NCBI GenBank assembly: GCA_025353305.1 | Contig: JANXQX010000001.1 | Location: 1 to 29,413 of the forward strand | Source: Holophagaceae bacterium | GTDB lineage: Bacteria; Acidobacteriota; Holophagae; Holophagales; Holophagaceae | Length of the DNA: 29,413 nucleotides | Direction of reading: 5' to 3' | In this document: one piece after another, positions 1 through 10,191 of the stretch | How positions within the stretch are numbered: position 1 is the first letter of the stretch | Layout: every line of letters starts with the position of its first letter | Notes under the pieces: model-generated | The model's input: the letters and a program-made list of their open reading frames with translations, nothing else | What the model was told of the DNA's origin: nothing | Database searches by the model: none | Position numbers and translations under genes: made by a program

Positions 1-62
1 AATTCAGGTGGTCCGGCGCGGCTCACACTCAAGCGTGAGGCCACTGCCGGGCCACCTGAATT
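1..62. repeat. Long inverted repeat / hairpin at window edge
   Basis: Bases 1-17 pair with 46-62 to give a 17-bp stem with one G-T wobble (12/51). The 28-nt loop holds a second 5-bp stem (22-26 with 35-39). No T-run follows on either strand, so it is not an obvious intrinsic terminator. It is cut by the window edge, so its full extent and its upstream gene are unknown. It could be an attenuator, a recombination site or part of a repeat family. Confidence 0.55.
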
Positions 63-84
63 CAAACCGCGAAGCTGGCACACG

Positions 85-255
85 ATGAATTCCATTCTCG
101 ATATCAGCCGAGTCGTTTCGCGAGGCCACTGGACTCTTGGCGTTCTTGGCGCCTTGGCGGTGATTTTAGTTTCTTTATTAATGAACGATACTTGGTATGA
201 GGCCAACGGAATGGCGTATGACGCGGTGATCCAAAACCTGGAGGTCATCGGTTAA
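85..255 (+). CDS. Small putative single-pass membrane protein (56 aa), unrecognised
   Basis: ATG at 85, stop TAA at 253-255. The product has a polar N-terminus (about residues 1-16), a hydrophobic segment at about 17-33 (LGVLGALAVILVSLL core) and a short acidic C-terminus ending NLEVIG. There is no clear Shine-Dalgarno sequence before the ATG. The frame stays open upstream to base 1, across the hairpin, so this could be the tail of a longer gene that starts outside the window. I do not recognise a family. Coding status is uncertain; the main support is the membrane-like composition. Confidence 0.3.
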   Translation: MNSILDISRVVSRGHWTLGVLGALAVILVSLLMNDTWYEANGMAYDAVIQNLEVIG

Positions 256-270
256 GCAGCCAAGCCGTCT

Positions 271-921
271 TCAGATCCCACTGGTTGAGACCCGGTGGAC
301 CCTGGGGCCGGCGAACACGGTTGTGGCCACTGTATAGTTCTGTTCGTTGACATGGTGGAAGGGTCTGTCCTGGGATGGCATCCCCAGGAATCCGCAAAGT
401 TCCGGCCATCCGTGGCCGGCCCCCAGGTCCATCTCCAACAGATCGGCCCGATTCCGGAAATGCGCGCGGATCTCCTCGTTGTGGCGCCGGTAGCCCTCGA
501 TGAAGGCCTGCCGGGTGAACCGGGACACACCGAGGTGGGCCATGTAGACGGTCAGCATATGGGGCTTCTCGACGGTCACCCACCGGTGGACGGACCCCCA
601 CCAGGCTTCTTCATCGCGCACTGTGAGGATGAACTGGCTGCCGCGGAATGCGATATCGAGGGCCCGGAAGGCGCCGCACATGTTCCAGGGCCGGTCCTTG
701 AACGCGCGGAAATGCCGGGCGGTTTCAATCATGGCGGTAAAGTTCCCGCTGAAAACATCCTGGTAAAAGAGCCCGTCATTCAGGATCCGCGGCGTTGCGA
801 AGGGCACGTAGCCTACATCCCTCAAGGCCAAGCCCACCGAAGAGGTCCCGGTCTTGTTGAAGCCGATGCAAAACACCTTCGGCGTCAGGTCAGGAAGTGG
901 TTCCATGGGTTCAGGGTTCAT
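271..921 (-). CDS. Sulfotransferase family protein (PAPS-dependent type)
   Basis: Predicted 216-aa soluble sulfotransferase. Residues 20-28 (GFNKTGTSS) match the 5'-phosphosulfate-binding loop of PAPS-dependent sulfotransferases, which follows the first beta strand (VFCI). A downstream LTVRDEEAWWGS segment fits the 3'-phosphate-binding Arg...Ser element. Family enzymes move the sulfuryl group of PAPS to a hydroxyl or amine of a glycan, lipid or small molecule; the acceptor cannot be read from sequence. The gene is divergent from cysD, and CysD plus the CysN-CysC fusion would make its PAPS donor, which supports the call. The start is the ATG at 921; an in-frame ATG five codons later is equally possible because the Shine-Dalgarno is weak. 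The long open frame on the opposite strand over the same bases is a shadow. Confidence 0.8.
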   Translation of the reverse strand: MNPEPMEPLPDLTPKVFCIGFNKTGTSSVGLALRDVGYVPFATPRILNDGLFYQDVFSGNFTAMIETARHFRAFKDRPWNMCGAFRALDIAFRGSQFILTVRDEEAWWGSVHRWVTVEKPHMLTVYMAHLGVSRFTRQAFIEGYRRHNEEIRAHFRNRADLLEMDLGAGHGWPELCGFLGMPSQDRPFHHVNEQNYTVATTVFAGPRVHRVSTSGI

Positions 922-958
922 GGGGCCTCAGTGCGTGGTTCCAGGTGAATCGCGGCTG

Positions 959-1019
959 CCGCTTTGTATAGATCATACGCGCTGGACCCAGTGACGCCGC
1001 GCTGCGCGCGGCTGGCCCG
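959..1019. mobile_element. Decayed MITE-like fragment upstream of cysD
   Basis: The 15 bases at 966-980 (gtatagatcatacgc) are identical to the reverse complement of 10102-10116 inside the MITE near ffh. The similarity continues through TGACGCCGCG-TGCGCGCG-CTGGCCC (about 992-1018) with scattered mismatches. Terminal inverted repeats are not visible here, so this looks like an internal remnant. It occupies the region between the sulfotransferase gene and cysD where the divergent promoters must lie. Confidence 0.6.
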
Positions 1020-1079
1020 GCCTGGATCACATCCTGACGAGCCTCCCCGGCGCTGGTACCCTCACAGCCAAGGCCCGCC

Positions 1080-1970
1080 ATGAATGGAAACTCCCTGGAA
1101 TCGGAAAGCATCGAGATCATCCGCGAAGCCGTCGCGGGGGCCGAGAATCCAGTCATGTTGTATTCCATCGGCAAGGATTCGTCGGTGATGCTGCACCTGG
1201 CCCGTAAGGCTTTTTATCCGGCCGCGCCGCCGTTTCCCCTTCTGCATGTGGACACGACCTGGAAGTTCAGGGAGATGTATGCGCACCGTGAACGCATGGT
1301 GGCGGAATCCGGAATGGCCCTGCTCACCTACACGAACCAGGACGGACTGGCTGCGGGCGTCAACCCTTTTTCGCATGGCTCCTCCTATTTCACGGATGTC
1401 ATGAAGACGGAAGCGCTCAAGCAAGCCCTGGATCTTCACGGTTTCGACATGGTGTTCGGCGGGGCCCGGCGCGACGAAGAAAAATCCCGCGCCAAGGAGC
1501 GCATCTTCTCCTTCCGTTCCGCGGGCCATCGCTGGGATCCGAAGAAACAGCGACCGGAGTTGTGGAACCTGTTCAACACCCGTATCAAGAGGGGTGAAAC
1601 ACTCAGGGTCTTCCCCCTCTCCAACTGGACCGAGCGGGACATCTGGCAATACCTCCACCGGGAGCGGATACCGATCGTCCCCTTGTATTTCGCGAAGGAG
1701 CGCCCAGTGGTCCTGCGCGGTGGGACCTGGATCATGATGGACGATGACCGCCTCCCCCTTGAGCCAGGAGAAACGCCCCAGATGCGCATGGTCCGGTTCC
1801 GGACCCTGGGCTGCTATCCGTTGACTGGCGCCATCGAGAGCGAGGCTGCAACCCTCGAAGAGATCATCGCCGAGACCTTCCGGGCCCGCGTTTCAGAACG
1901 GCAAGGGCGACTGATTGATTCGGACCAGCCGGGTTCCATGGAAAAGAAGAAACAGGAAGGGTATTTCTGA
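1080..1970 (+). CDS. cysD: Sulfate adenylyltransferase subunit 2 (CysD)
   Basis: CysD of the ATP sulfurylase, 296 aa, close to the family's usual length of about 300. It forms adenylyl sulfate (APS) from ATP and sulfate, driven by GTP hydrolysis in the CysN partner. The PP-loop motif SIGKDSS is at residues 29-35; the family signature [15 protein letters not shown] and the C-terminal [10 protein letters not shown] tail are intact. First gene of a tight operon: its TGA overlaps the ATG of cysNC by one base (TGATG at 1968-1972), implying translational coupling. The Shine-Dalgarno before the ATG is weak (AAGG about 6 bases upstream). Cytoplasmic; step one of sulfate activation for assimilation and, probably here, for sulfotransfer. 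Confidence 0.95.
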   Translation: MNGNSLESESIEIIREAVAGAENPVMLYSIGKDSSVMLHLARKAFYPAAPPFPLLHVDTTWKFREMYAHRERMVAESGMALLTYTNQDGLAAGVNPFSHGSSYFTDVMKTEALKQALDLHGFDMVFGGARRDEEKSRAKERIFSFRSAGHRWDPKKQRPELWNLFNTRIKRGETLRVFPLSNWTERDIWQYLHRERIPIVPLYFAKERPVVLRGGTWIMMDDDRLPLEPGETPQMRMVRFRTLGCYPLTGAIESEAATLEEIIAETFRARVSERQGRLIDSDQPGSMEKKKQEGYF

Positions 1971-3799
1971 TGGGCTACGTGCCAACCCTCCGGTTCATCA
2001 CCTGCGGAAGTGTGGACGACGGCAAGTCCACTTTGATCGGACGACTTCTGCACGAATCGAAAAACATCTTCGACGATCAGATGGAAGCCCTTGAAGCGGA
2101 CTCCCGGCTGTATGGGACCCAAGGCGAAAGAATTGATCTGGCGCTGCTCATGGATGGGCTCCAGGCTGAGCGTGAACAGGGGATCACCATTGATGTGGCC
2201 TATCGTTTTTTCGCTACGGAAAAGCGGAGGTACATCGTGGCGGACACACCTGGCCATGAGCAGTACACGCGCAACATGGCGACTGGGGCATCCACGGCCG
2301 ACCTGGCCGTCATCCTGGTCGATGCACGCAAGGGCATGCTGATCCAAACCAGACGGCACGCCCGCATCGTCGCGATGATGGGAATCCGGCATGTGGTTCT
2401 GGCGGTCAACAAAATGGACCTCTTGGCGTTCGACGAGTCGGTCTTCAACGGAATTGTTGGCGCATTCAATGAATTTGCGGCCGGCTTCAACTTTTCCTCC
2501 CTCCATGCCATCCCTCTCAGCGCGCTGGAGGGTGACAATGTCTTCATGCCCAGTTCCCGGACCCCGTGGTATTCAGGCGCTACGCTCATGGGTTGCCTGG
2601 ATTCGGTGGCGACCATCCCTGCGGAAGCTTCGCTGCCCTTCCGCATGCCTGTGCAATGGGTGAACCGCCCCGATCCGGACTTCCGGGGGTTCCTGGGACG
2701 GGTGTCCCAGGGCGTGGTCCGGAAAGGGGATCGGGTATGCATTCTTCCATCCGGCGTCACCAGCCGGGTGAAGGAGATCGTGGTCTGGCAAGGTGCGCAG
2801 GAACGGGCGGAAGGTGGCGATTCCATCACGCTCACCCTTGAGGATGAAGTCGATGTCAGCCGGGGAGACGTGATTGCAGACTTCGGGGATCCGCCTCAGG
2901 TGGCCGACCAGTTCGAGGCCCACCTGTTGTGGATGTCGGAACACCCCCTCATGGCGGGGCGGCCCTATCTGATCAAGTTCCATTCCAAAGAACTGGGTGG
3001 AACGGTAACCTCCATCAAATACCGCGAAGACGTGAACACCGGCACCCACCTTGCGGCCAAATCACTTGAACTGAACCAGATCGGTGTTGTGAATCTGAGC
3101 CTCTCCCAGGCCGTGGCGTTCGAGCCATACTCCGTCAACCGCGCCTTGGGTGGATTCATCCTGATCGACAAACTGTCTCTGGAGACGGCCGGGGCCGGGA
3201 TGATCGACTTCGCCCTGCGCCGGGCAACGAACATTCATTGGCAGGCCTTGGAGGTGGACAAGAATGCGAGATCCCAACTCAAGCAACAGCATCCATGTTG
3301 CATCTGGTTCACGGGGCTTTCAGGTTCGGGCAAATCCACCATCGCGAACCTGCTCGAAAAGCGCCTGCATGCTGAAGGGCGGCATACCTTCATCCTAGAT
3401 GGCGACAACATCCGCCATGGGCTCAGCCGCGACCTGGGTTTTACTGAGGCAGACCGGGTGGAGAACATCCGCAGGATCGCCGAAGTCGCGAAGCTGATGA
3501 CCGATGCGGGCCTGATCGTGCTGGTGTCCTTCATTTCCCCCTTCCGGTCCGAGCGGCAAATGGCGAGGGAACTGTTCACAGAAGGGGAATTCATCGAAGT
3601 GTTCGTGGATACGCCCATCCAGGAGTGCGAGCGCCGGGACACGAAGGGGCTGTACGCGAAGGCCCGGCGCGGCGAGTTGCAAAATTTCACCGGCATCGAC
3701 AGTGGCTACGAGGCACCCGAAAAGGCAGAGGTTCATCTCCGCAGCGGGGATGAATCGGCCGAGGCATGCATGGAACAGATCCTCATGAAGTTGCGCTGA
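1970..3799 (+). CDS. cysNC: Bifunctional CysN-CysC: sulfate adenylyltransferase GTPase subunit fused to APS kinase
   Basis: 609-aa fusion, normal for CysN/C proteins. The N-terminal translation-factor-type GTPase carries the G1 loop GSVDDGKST (13-21), DTPGH (92-96) and NKMD (147-150), followed by EF-Tu-like beta-barrel domains to about residue 420. The C-terminal APS kinase starts near residue 440 with the P-loop GLSGSGKST (449-457) and continues through DGDNIRHGL and FISPFR to the end. CysN drives APS formation by CysD and CysC phosphorylates APS to PAPS, so one polypeptide commits sulfate to PAPS. Its start overlaps the cysD stop; a transporter gene begins 3 bases after its stop. With a sulfotransferase next door, PAPS may feed sulfation as well as reduction; no PAPS reductase gene is in the window. 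Confidence 0.95.
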   Translation: MGYVPTLRFITCGSVDDGKSTLIGRLLHESKNIFDDQMEALEADSRLYGTQGERIDLALLMDGLQAEREQGITIDVAYRFFATEKRRYIVADTPGHEQYTRNMATGASTADLAVILVDARKGMLIQTRRHARIVAMMGIRHVVLAVNKMDLLAFDESVFNGIVGAFNEFAAGFNFSSLHAIPLSALEGDNVFMPSSRTPWYSGATLMGCLDSVATIPAEASLPFRMPVQWVNRPDPDFRGFLGRVSQGVVRKGDRVCILPSGVTSRVKEIVVWQGAQERAEGGDSITLTLEDEVDVSRGDVIADFGDPPQVADQFEAHLLWMSEHPLMAGRPYLIKFHSKELGGTVTSIKYREDVNTGTHLAAKSLELNQIGVVNLSLSQAVAFEPYSVNRALGGFILIDKLSLETAGAGMIDFALRRATNIHWQALEVDKNARSQLKQQHPCCIWFTGLSGSGKSTIANLLEKRLHAEGRHTFILDGDNIRHGLSRDLGFTEADRVENIRRIAEVAKLMTDAGLIVLVSFISPFRSERQMARELFTEGEFIEVFVDTPIQECERRDTKGLYAKARRGELQNFTGIDSGYEAPEKAEVHLRSGDESAEACMEQILMKLR

Positions 3800-3802
3800 A
3801 TC

Positions 3803-4591
3803 ATGCGCTGGATGGAAATCGCCGCCGGCGCCCTGACGGGCCTGATCGTGGGCCTGACCGGGGTCGGGGGCGGAGCCTTGATGACTCCGCTCCTGGTGCT
3901 GGCCTTTGGGGTGGCTCCGGTGACCGCCGTGGGAACCGACCTGTGGTTCGCTGCCCTGACCAAGATCGCCGCGACCCGGATCCATCACGGGCATGGCCTG
4001 GTCGACTGGCAGGTTGTGAAGCGCCTATGGCTGGGAAGCCTGCTTTTTTCGGCTCTGACCTTGGCATTCCTGAAATGGAGCCCGATGCATGCCGGCGGTT
4101 TTCACTCCCTGAAAATGGCCATCGCCGGAGCTGTTCTGTTGACTTCCTTAGGATTGTTGCTCCAAACCAGACTGCATTCATGGGGCAGGCGGTTGCGCAT
4201 GGCCGATCCGGCATGTTTCAAGTCCTGGCAAGCGCCGCTCACCATCCTGGCCGGGGCCATGCTGGGCGTGCTGGTGACCTTGACCTCGGTGGGAGCCGGA
4301 GCCCTTGGCGTGGTCTTCATGACGCACCTCTATCCGCTCCGGTTGACACCCAGCCGCCTGGTGGCCACCGATATCGTCCACGCCATTCCGTTGGCAATCT
4401 TCGCTGGGCTTGGCCATCTCTATGTCGGGAATGTGGACTATGCATTACTCGGAAATCTGCTCCTGGGTTCGATACCAGCGGTCATCCTCGGAGCGATGCT
4501 CTCCTCCCGATTGCCTCAGGCTCTGCTTCGAAGCCTGTTGGTGGTCGTGCTGTTGATGGTCGGCATCAAGCTCTGGCTATCCGCAGGATAG
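3803..4591 (+). CDS. TauE/SafE (TSUP) family sulfur-compound transporter
   Basis: 262-aa polytopic membrane protein with about seven or eight hydrophobic segments. The N-terminal GLTGVGGGALMTPLL and the mid-protein LVTLTSVGAGALG repeats are the paired glycine-rich motifs of the TauE/SafE (TSUP) family. Members move sulfite, sulfonates, sulfate or thiosulfate across the inner membrane. The gene starts 3 bases after cysNC, so it is co-transcribed with sulfate activation, and sulfate uptake (or sulfite export) is the likely role; direction and substrate cannot be told from sequence. ATG 3803 is used; an in-frame ATG three codons later is an alternative. Confidence 0.85.
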   Translation: MRWMEIAAGALTGLIVGLTGVGGGALMTPLLVLAFGVAPVTAVGTDLWFAALTKIAATRIHHGHGLVDWQVVKRLWLGSLLFSALTLAFLKWSPMHAGGFHSLKMAIAGAVLLTSLGLLLQTRLHSWGRRLRMADPACFKSWQAPLTILAGAMLGVLVTLTSVGAGALGVVFMTHLYPLRLTPSRLVATDIVHAIPLAIFAGLGHLYVGNVDYALLGNLLLGSIPAVILGAMLSSRLPQALLRSLLVVVLLMVGIKLWLSAG

Positions 4592-4667
4592 CCGGCGGCT
4601 AGTCGAGAACGAGGAAGGTCGGCCCGCGTAGAGGGAATACAAAGCCCTATTTTGATGGCACAGGTGG

Positions 4668-4700
4668 CAGAATTTCCGCCAAATTCACGGAGAAATTCTG
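4668..4700. promoter_or_regulatory. Nested inverted repeat upstream of ruvC
   Basis: CAGAATTT (4668-4675) and AAATTCTG (4693-4700) form a perfect 8-bp inverted repeat with a 17-base spacer. A second perfect repeat, GAATTT-CCGCC-AAATTC (4670-4686), is nested in it. It lies 31 bases before the ruvC ATG in a 139-bp intergenic gap, a position suitable for an operator. No regulator is identified. Confidence 0.3.
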
Positions 4701-4730
4701 GACCAAGGCATGAGGCGGTAGCATCACTAT

Positions 4731-5228
4731 ATGCCCCTTCCCCCGGCCACACCTTCCATCTGCCTCGGCGTGGACCCCGGCTCTTTGGCCTGCGGGTGGG
4801 CGGTGGTATCGCGGTTGGGGTCGCGGATGGAGCTGGTGGAGGCGGGCGTCATCCGATCGCCACGAGGTGCTGAGTTCTCCGGCCGCATCCATGGCATCCA
4901 TTTGAAACTCTCCGAGGTCATCGCCGCGCATCATCCGCACTTCATGGCAGTGGAATCGCCCTTCGTGGAAAAGAACAGCGCCACGGCCATCAAGCTGGGC
5001 CAGATCCGCGGCGGCATTCTGCTTACTGCGGCACTCCATCAATTGCCGGTGGGAGATTACAACCCCATGCAAGTGAAAAAAGCTGTGAGTGGTTACGGGT
5101 GGGCTGACAAGAACCAGGTCGGAAAAATGGTGATGACCATCCTGAACCTGAAAGCGCCCCTAGCGGCTGACGCCGCCGATGCCGCGGCCGTGGCGATAGG
5201 GCATCTTCTCGCCACCCGGCGGAGTTGA
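4731..5228 (+). CDS. ruvC: Crossover junction endodeoxyribonuclease RuvC
   Basis: 165-aa Holliday-junction resolvase, normal family length (about 160-175). The four catalytic acidic residues are visible: Asp15 in GVDPG, Glu75 in VESPF, and Asp147 and Asp150 in ADAADAAAVAIGH. It cuts four-way DNA junctions as a dimer during recombinational repair, normally with RuvAB; ruvA and ruvB are not in this window. The ATG at 4731 is followed by a short Pro-rich N-terminus before the first strand; a GAGGCGG at about 4712 is rather distant for a Shine-Dalgarno. The next gene begins two bases after the stop and uses a ribosome-binding site inside the ruvC 3' end. Confidence 0.93.
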   Translation: MPLPPATPSICLGVDPGSLACGWAVVSRLGSRMELVEAGVIRSPRGAEFSGRIHGIHLKLSEVIAAHHPHFMAVESPFVEKNSATAIKLGQIRGGILLTAALHQLPVGDYNPMQVKKAVSGYGWADKNQVGKMVMTILNLKAPLAADAADAAAVAIGHLLATRRS

Positions 5229-5229
5229 G

Positions 5230-6126
5230 TTGCGTCGGGTCCCCCGCTACCTGTTCCTGATCGCCAGGCGCTATGGCCACTGGATATTGCGGCATCGGCC
5301 GGATGTGGCGGATCTGCAGTCTGTGCTGGATCGGGCCGTAGCCACCCTGCCACTACAGTCAGGAATATTCACCAAGGAAGGTGCGCTGCGCACCGCGGCG
5401 ATGAACCGCCAGCTGGCCTGGTGCATGGCTTTCATAGCCGGGGCCGTTAACGCCGGCGGCTATCTCGCCGTGAGCCACTACACCTCCCATATGACCGGCG
5501 TCGTGTCCTCAATGGCCGACAGCACCGCGGAGGGCGACGTGTTCACGGCCCTCACGGCCCTCGCCATGATGCTGTTCTTCATGGGCGGCGCTTTTCTCTC
5601 CACACTGCTGCTCAATTTCGGGAAGCGCCGGGAGCTTCCCAGCCGCTACGCCATCAGCCTCCTTGCGGAAGCCGCCCTGCTCCTGATCTTCGGCTTCATG
5701 GGCGGCAGCCTTCAGGACCGCATCCGCTTCCATCTGCCCGAGACCGTCGCCCTGCTCTGCTTCATCATGGGCATGCATAATTCCCTGACCACCAACATCA
5801 GCGGCGCCGCGGTGCGCACGACGCACCTCACGGGAACGGTGACGGACATCGGCATCGAATTGAGCAAGCTGGCCTACATCAACGTGGACAAGGATCCACG
5901 CAAGGAACGCATCGAAGCGAACCGCTCCAAACTGCGGCTCTACTTGCTGATCCTCGTCTCCTTTTTTGTCGGTGGAACCGTGGGCGCTTTGGGGTTCCGT
6001 CACATCGGCTTCAAGGTGACGGTGCCGCTGGCGGCCTTCCTCTGCTTCCTGGCGGCCCGTCCGATCATCCTGCAGGTGCGGCTGGCGCTACGCACGCTGA
6101 AACGCAATCTGGAAGAAGAGCAGTAG
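5230..6126 (+). CDS. DUF1275 (YoaK-type) membrane protein
   Basis: 298-aa membrane protein. From residue 58 on (MNRQLAWCMAFIAGAVNAGGYLAV...HMTG) it matches the DUF1275/YoaK family, with about six hydrophobic segments and a conserved NSLTTNISGAAVRTTHLTGTVTDIG region. Function of the family is unknown. The TTG at 5230 is chosen because GGAG at 5221-5224 sits 5 bases upstream, inside the end of ruvC, giving a coupled start. The family core needs only the ATG at 5401 (241 aa), whose AAGGAAGG is about 20 bases away, a poor distance. If the TTG is right, the protein has an extra basic N-terminal stretch of about 57 residues. The gene is followed by a strong terminator at 6269-6293. Confidence 0.8.
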   Translation: MRRVPRYLFLIARRYGHWILRHRPDVADLQSVLDRAVATLPLQSGIFTKEGALRTAAMNRQLAWCMAFIAGAVNAGGYLAVSHYTSHMTGVVSSMADSTAEGDVFTALTALAMMLFFMGGAFLSTLLLNFGKRRELPSRYAISLLAEAALLLIFGFMGGSLQDRIRFHLPETVALLCFIMGMHNSLTTNISGAAVRTTHLTGTVTDIGIELSKLAYINVDKDPRKERIEANRSKLRLYLLILVSFFVGGTVGALGFRHIGFKVTVPLAAFLCFLAARPIILQVRLALRTLKRNLEEEQ

Positions 6127-6193
6127 CTCTTTTCGCAGGCACGAAAATGCGCCAAGCTATTCCCGCTTGGCAGGCAATCCGGATAAAAAGGCT

Positions 6194-6258
6194 CTGGGCT
6201 ATGGGCAATAGGCCGCACATCATTTTGGCCCACAGCCCACAGCCCATCGCCCACAGCC
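6194..6258. repeat. Heptameric GTGGGCN-type repeat, array A (two opposed arms)
   Basis: Degenerate 7-bp tandem units. Left arm: CTGGGCT-ATGGGCA-ATAGGCC (6194-6214). Right arm, in opposite orientation: GGCCCAC-AGCCCAC-AGCCCAT-CGCCCAC-AGCC (6227-6258). The arms are partly complementary and could fold into a hairpin around a short AT-richer core. The same unit occurs at 16215-16312 and 18183-18337. It lies just upstream of the terminator that ends the ruvC-DUF1275 unit. Confidence 0.75.
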
Positions 6259-6268
6259 AATAAAGGAA

Positions 6269-6293
6269 GGGCACCGAAGGGTGCCCTTTTTTT
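6269..6293 (+). terminator. Rho-independent terminator after the DUF1275 gene
   Basis: Perfect 7-bp stem GGGCACC (6269-6275) / GGTGCCC (6280-6286) with a GAAG tetraloop, followed directly by seven T residues (6287-6293). Textbook intrinsic terminator for the plus-strand ruvC-DUF1275 transcript. The stretch from here to 6420 shows no gene or other structure I can support. Confidence 0.93.
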
Positions 6294-6420
6294 GGTCGCA
6301 GCTCTGCGGTACCTAGAATATCCGCATGCTGGAAGGGCAGGCAGGGAATGGCCGCCCCCTTGTTTAAGACCGCTTAGTTCTGCGATCTCAGGGTTCAAGA
6401 TGAGCCATCCTGACCTGTGT

Positions 6421-8436
<2,016 letters not shown>

Positions 8437-8508
8437 GCAAACTCCCAGAAACCATTTCACCACGCCTATGCGCCGCCCTTAGCGCTCGGCAATTCCAGCG
8501 GCTCCACG

Positions 8509-8514
8509 TAGAAT
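8509..8514 (+). promoter_or_regulatory. Possible -10 box for ffh
   Basis: TAGAAT at 8509-8514 lies 37 bases before the ffh start, in the short divergent gap with the YyaL-type gene. No good -35 box is visible, so this is only a candidate. Confidence 0.25.
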
Positions 8515-8551
8515 GAAGAATTGGGCCCAGCGGCCCTCTGAAGGTTTGCGC

Positions 8552-9925
8552 ATGTTTGATTCCCTCACCGAAAAACTAAGCAAGGCCATGAAGACCCTGC
8601 GGGGCCAGTCGAAGCTCACGGAATCCAATATTGACGAGGCTTTGCGGGAAGTCCGCATGGCCCTGCTGGAAGCCGATGTGCACGTGGCGGTGGCGCGGAC
8701 CTTTCTTGCCCGCGTCAAAGAAAAAGCCCTTGGTGCAGAGGTGCTCCAGGGCTTGAATCCGGGGCAGGCCTTCATCGACATCGTCCACAAGGAGCTGGTG
8801 GAGATCATGGGCGGCCAGGCCGATGAAAAACCGCTGAATTTCGCTACCCAGCCACCAACGGTGGTGATGATGGTGGGCCTCCAGGGCGCGGGCAAGACGA
8901 CGACTTGCGGCAAACTGGCCAAATTCCTGAAGAAGAACGGCAGTTCGCCCTTTATGGTGCCCGCGGACGTGTACCGTCCCGCCGCCATCCAGCAGCTGCA
9001 TGTGGTCGCCAAGGACGCGGGCATTCCGAGTTTCCATCATGAGAGCAAGGACCCCGTGGAGATCTGCACGGCGGCGGTGAAGGAAGCCAGGCTCAAGGGC
9101 TGGGACGTGGTGATCCTCGATACCGCGGGACGCCTGCATCTGGATGAAACCTTGATGGCGGAGCTCGCCCGGATCAAGGCCGCTTGCGAACCTTCAGAGA
9201 TCCTGTTTGTGGCGGATGCCATGACGGGCCAGGATGCCGTCCGCTCAGCCGGCTCCTTCCACGAGCAGCTCGGCATCACCGGCGTCATCCTTACCAAGAC
9301 CGACGGAGACACCCGCGGCGGCGCGGCTTTCAGCATCAAGCAGGCGACCGGCCAGCCTATCAAGTTCCTGGGCTCGGGCGAGAAGCTCGATGACCTGGAG
9401 CGCTTCCATCCCGATCGCATGGCCCAGCGGATCCTTGGCATGGGCGATGTGCTGAGCCTGATCGAGCACGCCAAGGACAAGATCGACGAGAAGGATGCGG
9501 AACGCCTGGCCAGCCGCATGGCCAAGAACCAGTTCACGCTCGAAGACATGCGCCAGCAGTTCCAGCAGGTGTCAAAACTGGGCAGCATGACCAAGATCAT
9601 GGGGATGCTGCCGCTGCCCGGCGTTTCCAAAGAGCAGAAGGAACAGATGGCGAACCTGGCCACGGACAAGCGCATGAAGCACCTGACGGCCATTTTGGAT
9701 TCCATGACACCCAAGGAACGCTCCAATCACAACCTGCTGGATGCCAAACGCAAACGGCGCGTGGCCGGCGGTTCAGGCCGCACCGTGCAGGAAGTGAACC
9801 AGCTTCTCAAGCAATATCTGGAAATGAAGAAAATGATGACCCAGATGAACGACCCGAAATTCATGTCCCGCATGCAGCGCATGGCCGGGGCCATGAAAGG
9901 CGGCGGCATGGGATCGCCGTTCTAA
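8552..9925 (+). CDS. ffh: Signal recognition particle protein Ffh
   Basis: 457-aa SRP54-type GTPase, normal length. It binds SRP RNA and signal sequences of ribosome-nascent chains and delivers them to FtsY at the membrane. N domain residues 1-95; G domain with P-loop GLQGAGKTTT (109-118), DTAGR (190-194) and TKTDGDTRGGAA (from 248); methionine-rich M domain from about 330 to the end (MTKIMGMLPLPG, then QMNDPKFMSRMQRMAGAMKGGGMG). ATG 8552 is preferred over an in-frame ATG at 8513 because the family starts MFDSLTEKL and GAAGG lies 7 bases upstream. Its TAA stop (9923-9925) is also the left target-site copy of the MITE that follows. The rpsP-khpA-rimM cluster lies downstream. Confidence 0.96.
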   Translation: MFDSLTEKLSKAMKTLRGQSKLTESNIDEALREVRMALLEADVHVAVARTFLARVKEKALGAEVLQGLNPGQAFIDIVHKELVEIMGGQADEKPLNFATQPPTVVMMVGLQGAGKTTTCGKLAKFLKKNGSSPFMVPADVYRPAAIQQLHVVAKDAGIPSFHHESKDPVEICTAAVKEARLKGWDVVILDTAGRLHLDETLMAELARIKAACEPSEILFVADAMTGQDAVRSAGSFHEQLGITGVILTKTDGDTRGGAAFSIKQATGQPIKFLGSGEKLDDLERFHPDRMAQRILGMGDVLSLIEHAKDKIDEKDAERLASRMAKNQFTLEDMRQQFQQVSKLGSMTKIMGMLPLPGVSKEQKEQMANLATDKRMKHLTAILDSMTPKERSNHNLLDAKRKRRVAGGSGRTVQEVNQLLKQYLEMKKMMTQMNDPKFMSRMQRMAGAMKGGGMGSPF

Positions 9926-10191
9926 GAGCGTGTCTTAAAATTCCCCCGTGCCGCGCTGGGAGCGCCGGGCGAGCAGGGCAAGGCAGCCGACCACGGCATA
10001 TCGGCCATACGCCACGGGAGGGTAACGCAGCCCCGCGAAGCCCGCCGCCCCAGCCCGAAGGGACGGGGCCAGTCGCGCGCATCGCGGCGTCAGGGGCTTG
10101 TGCGTATGATCTATACGCCGCTGCGGCCCATTCCTTGCGCTGCATCGCGGCTGGCCGCCGTCGCGGTGCGGGGGAATTTTAAGACACGCTC
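9926..10191. mobile_element. 266-bp MITE (non-autonomous element) with 23-bp terminal inverted repeats
   Basis: The left end 9926-9948 (starting GAGCGTGTCTTAAAATTCCC) and right end 10169-10191 are perfect 23-bp inverted repeats. TAA flanks both ends (9923-9925 and 10192-10194), fitting a 3-bp (or TA) target duplication. The interior is very GC-rich with no credible gene; open frames across it run out of the element and lack any domain. GAG-starting ends and a 3-bp TNA-like duplication resemble IS5-group elements, but no transposase is in the window and this assignment is inference. The interior is related to 959-1019. The element lies between ffh and the rpsP promoter, and the ffh stop codon is the target duplication itself. 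Confidence 0.85.

Noticed and set aside
1..92. Several GAATTC sites at the window start considered as cloning or vector junction
   Set aside because: They belong to the inverted repeat and to the small ORF, and no vector-like sequence is seen; two EcoRI sites (58-63 and 87-92 region) are not sufficient evidence.
295..948. 217-codon plus-strand frame over the sulfotransferase gene
   Set aside because: The minus frame has the sulfotransferase PAPS loop; the plus frame has no domain and no ribosome-binding site.
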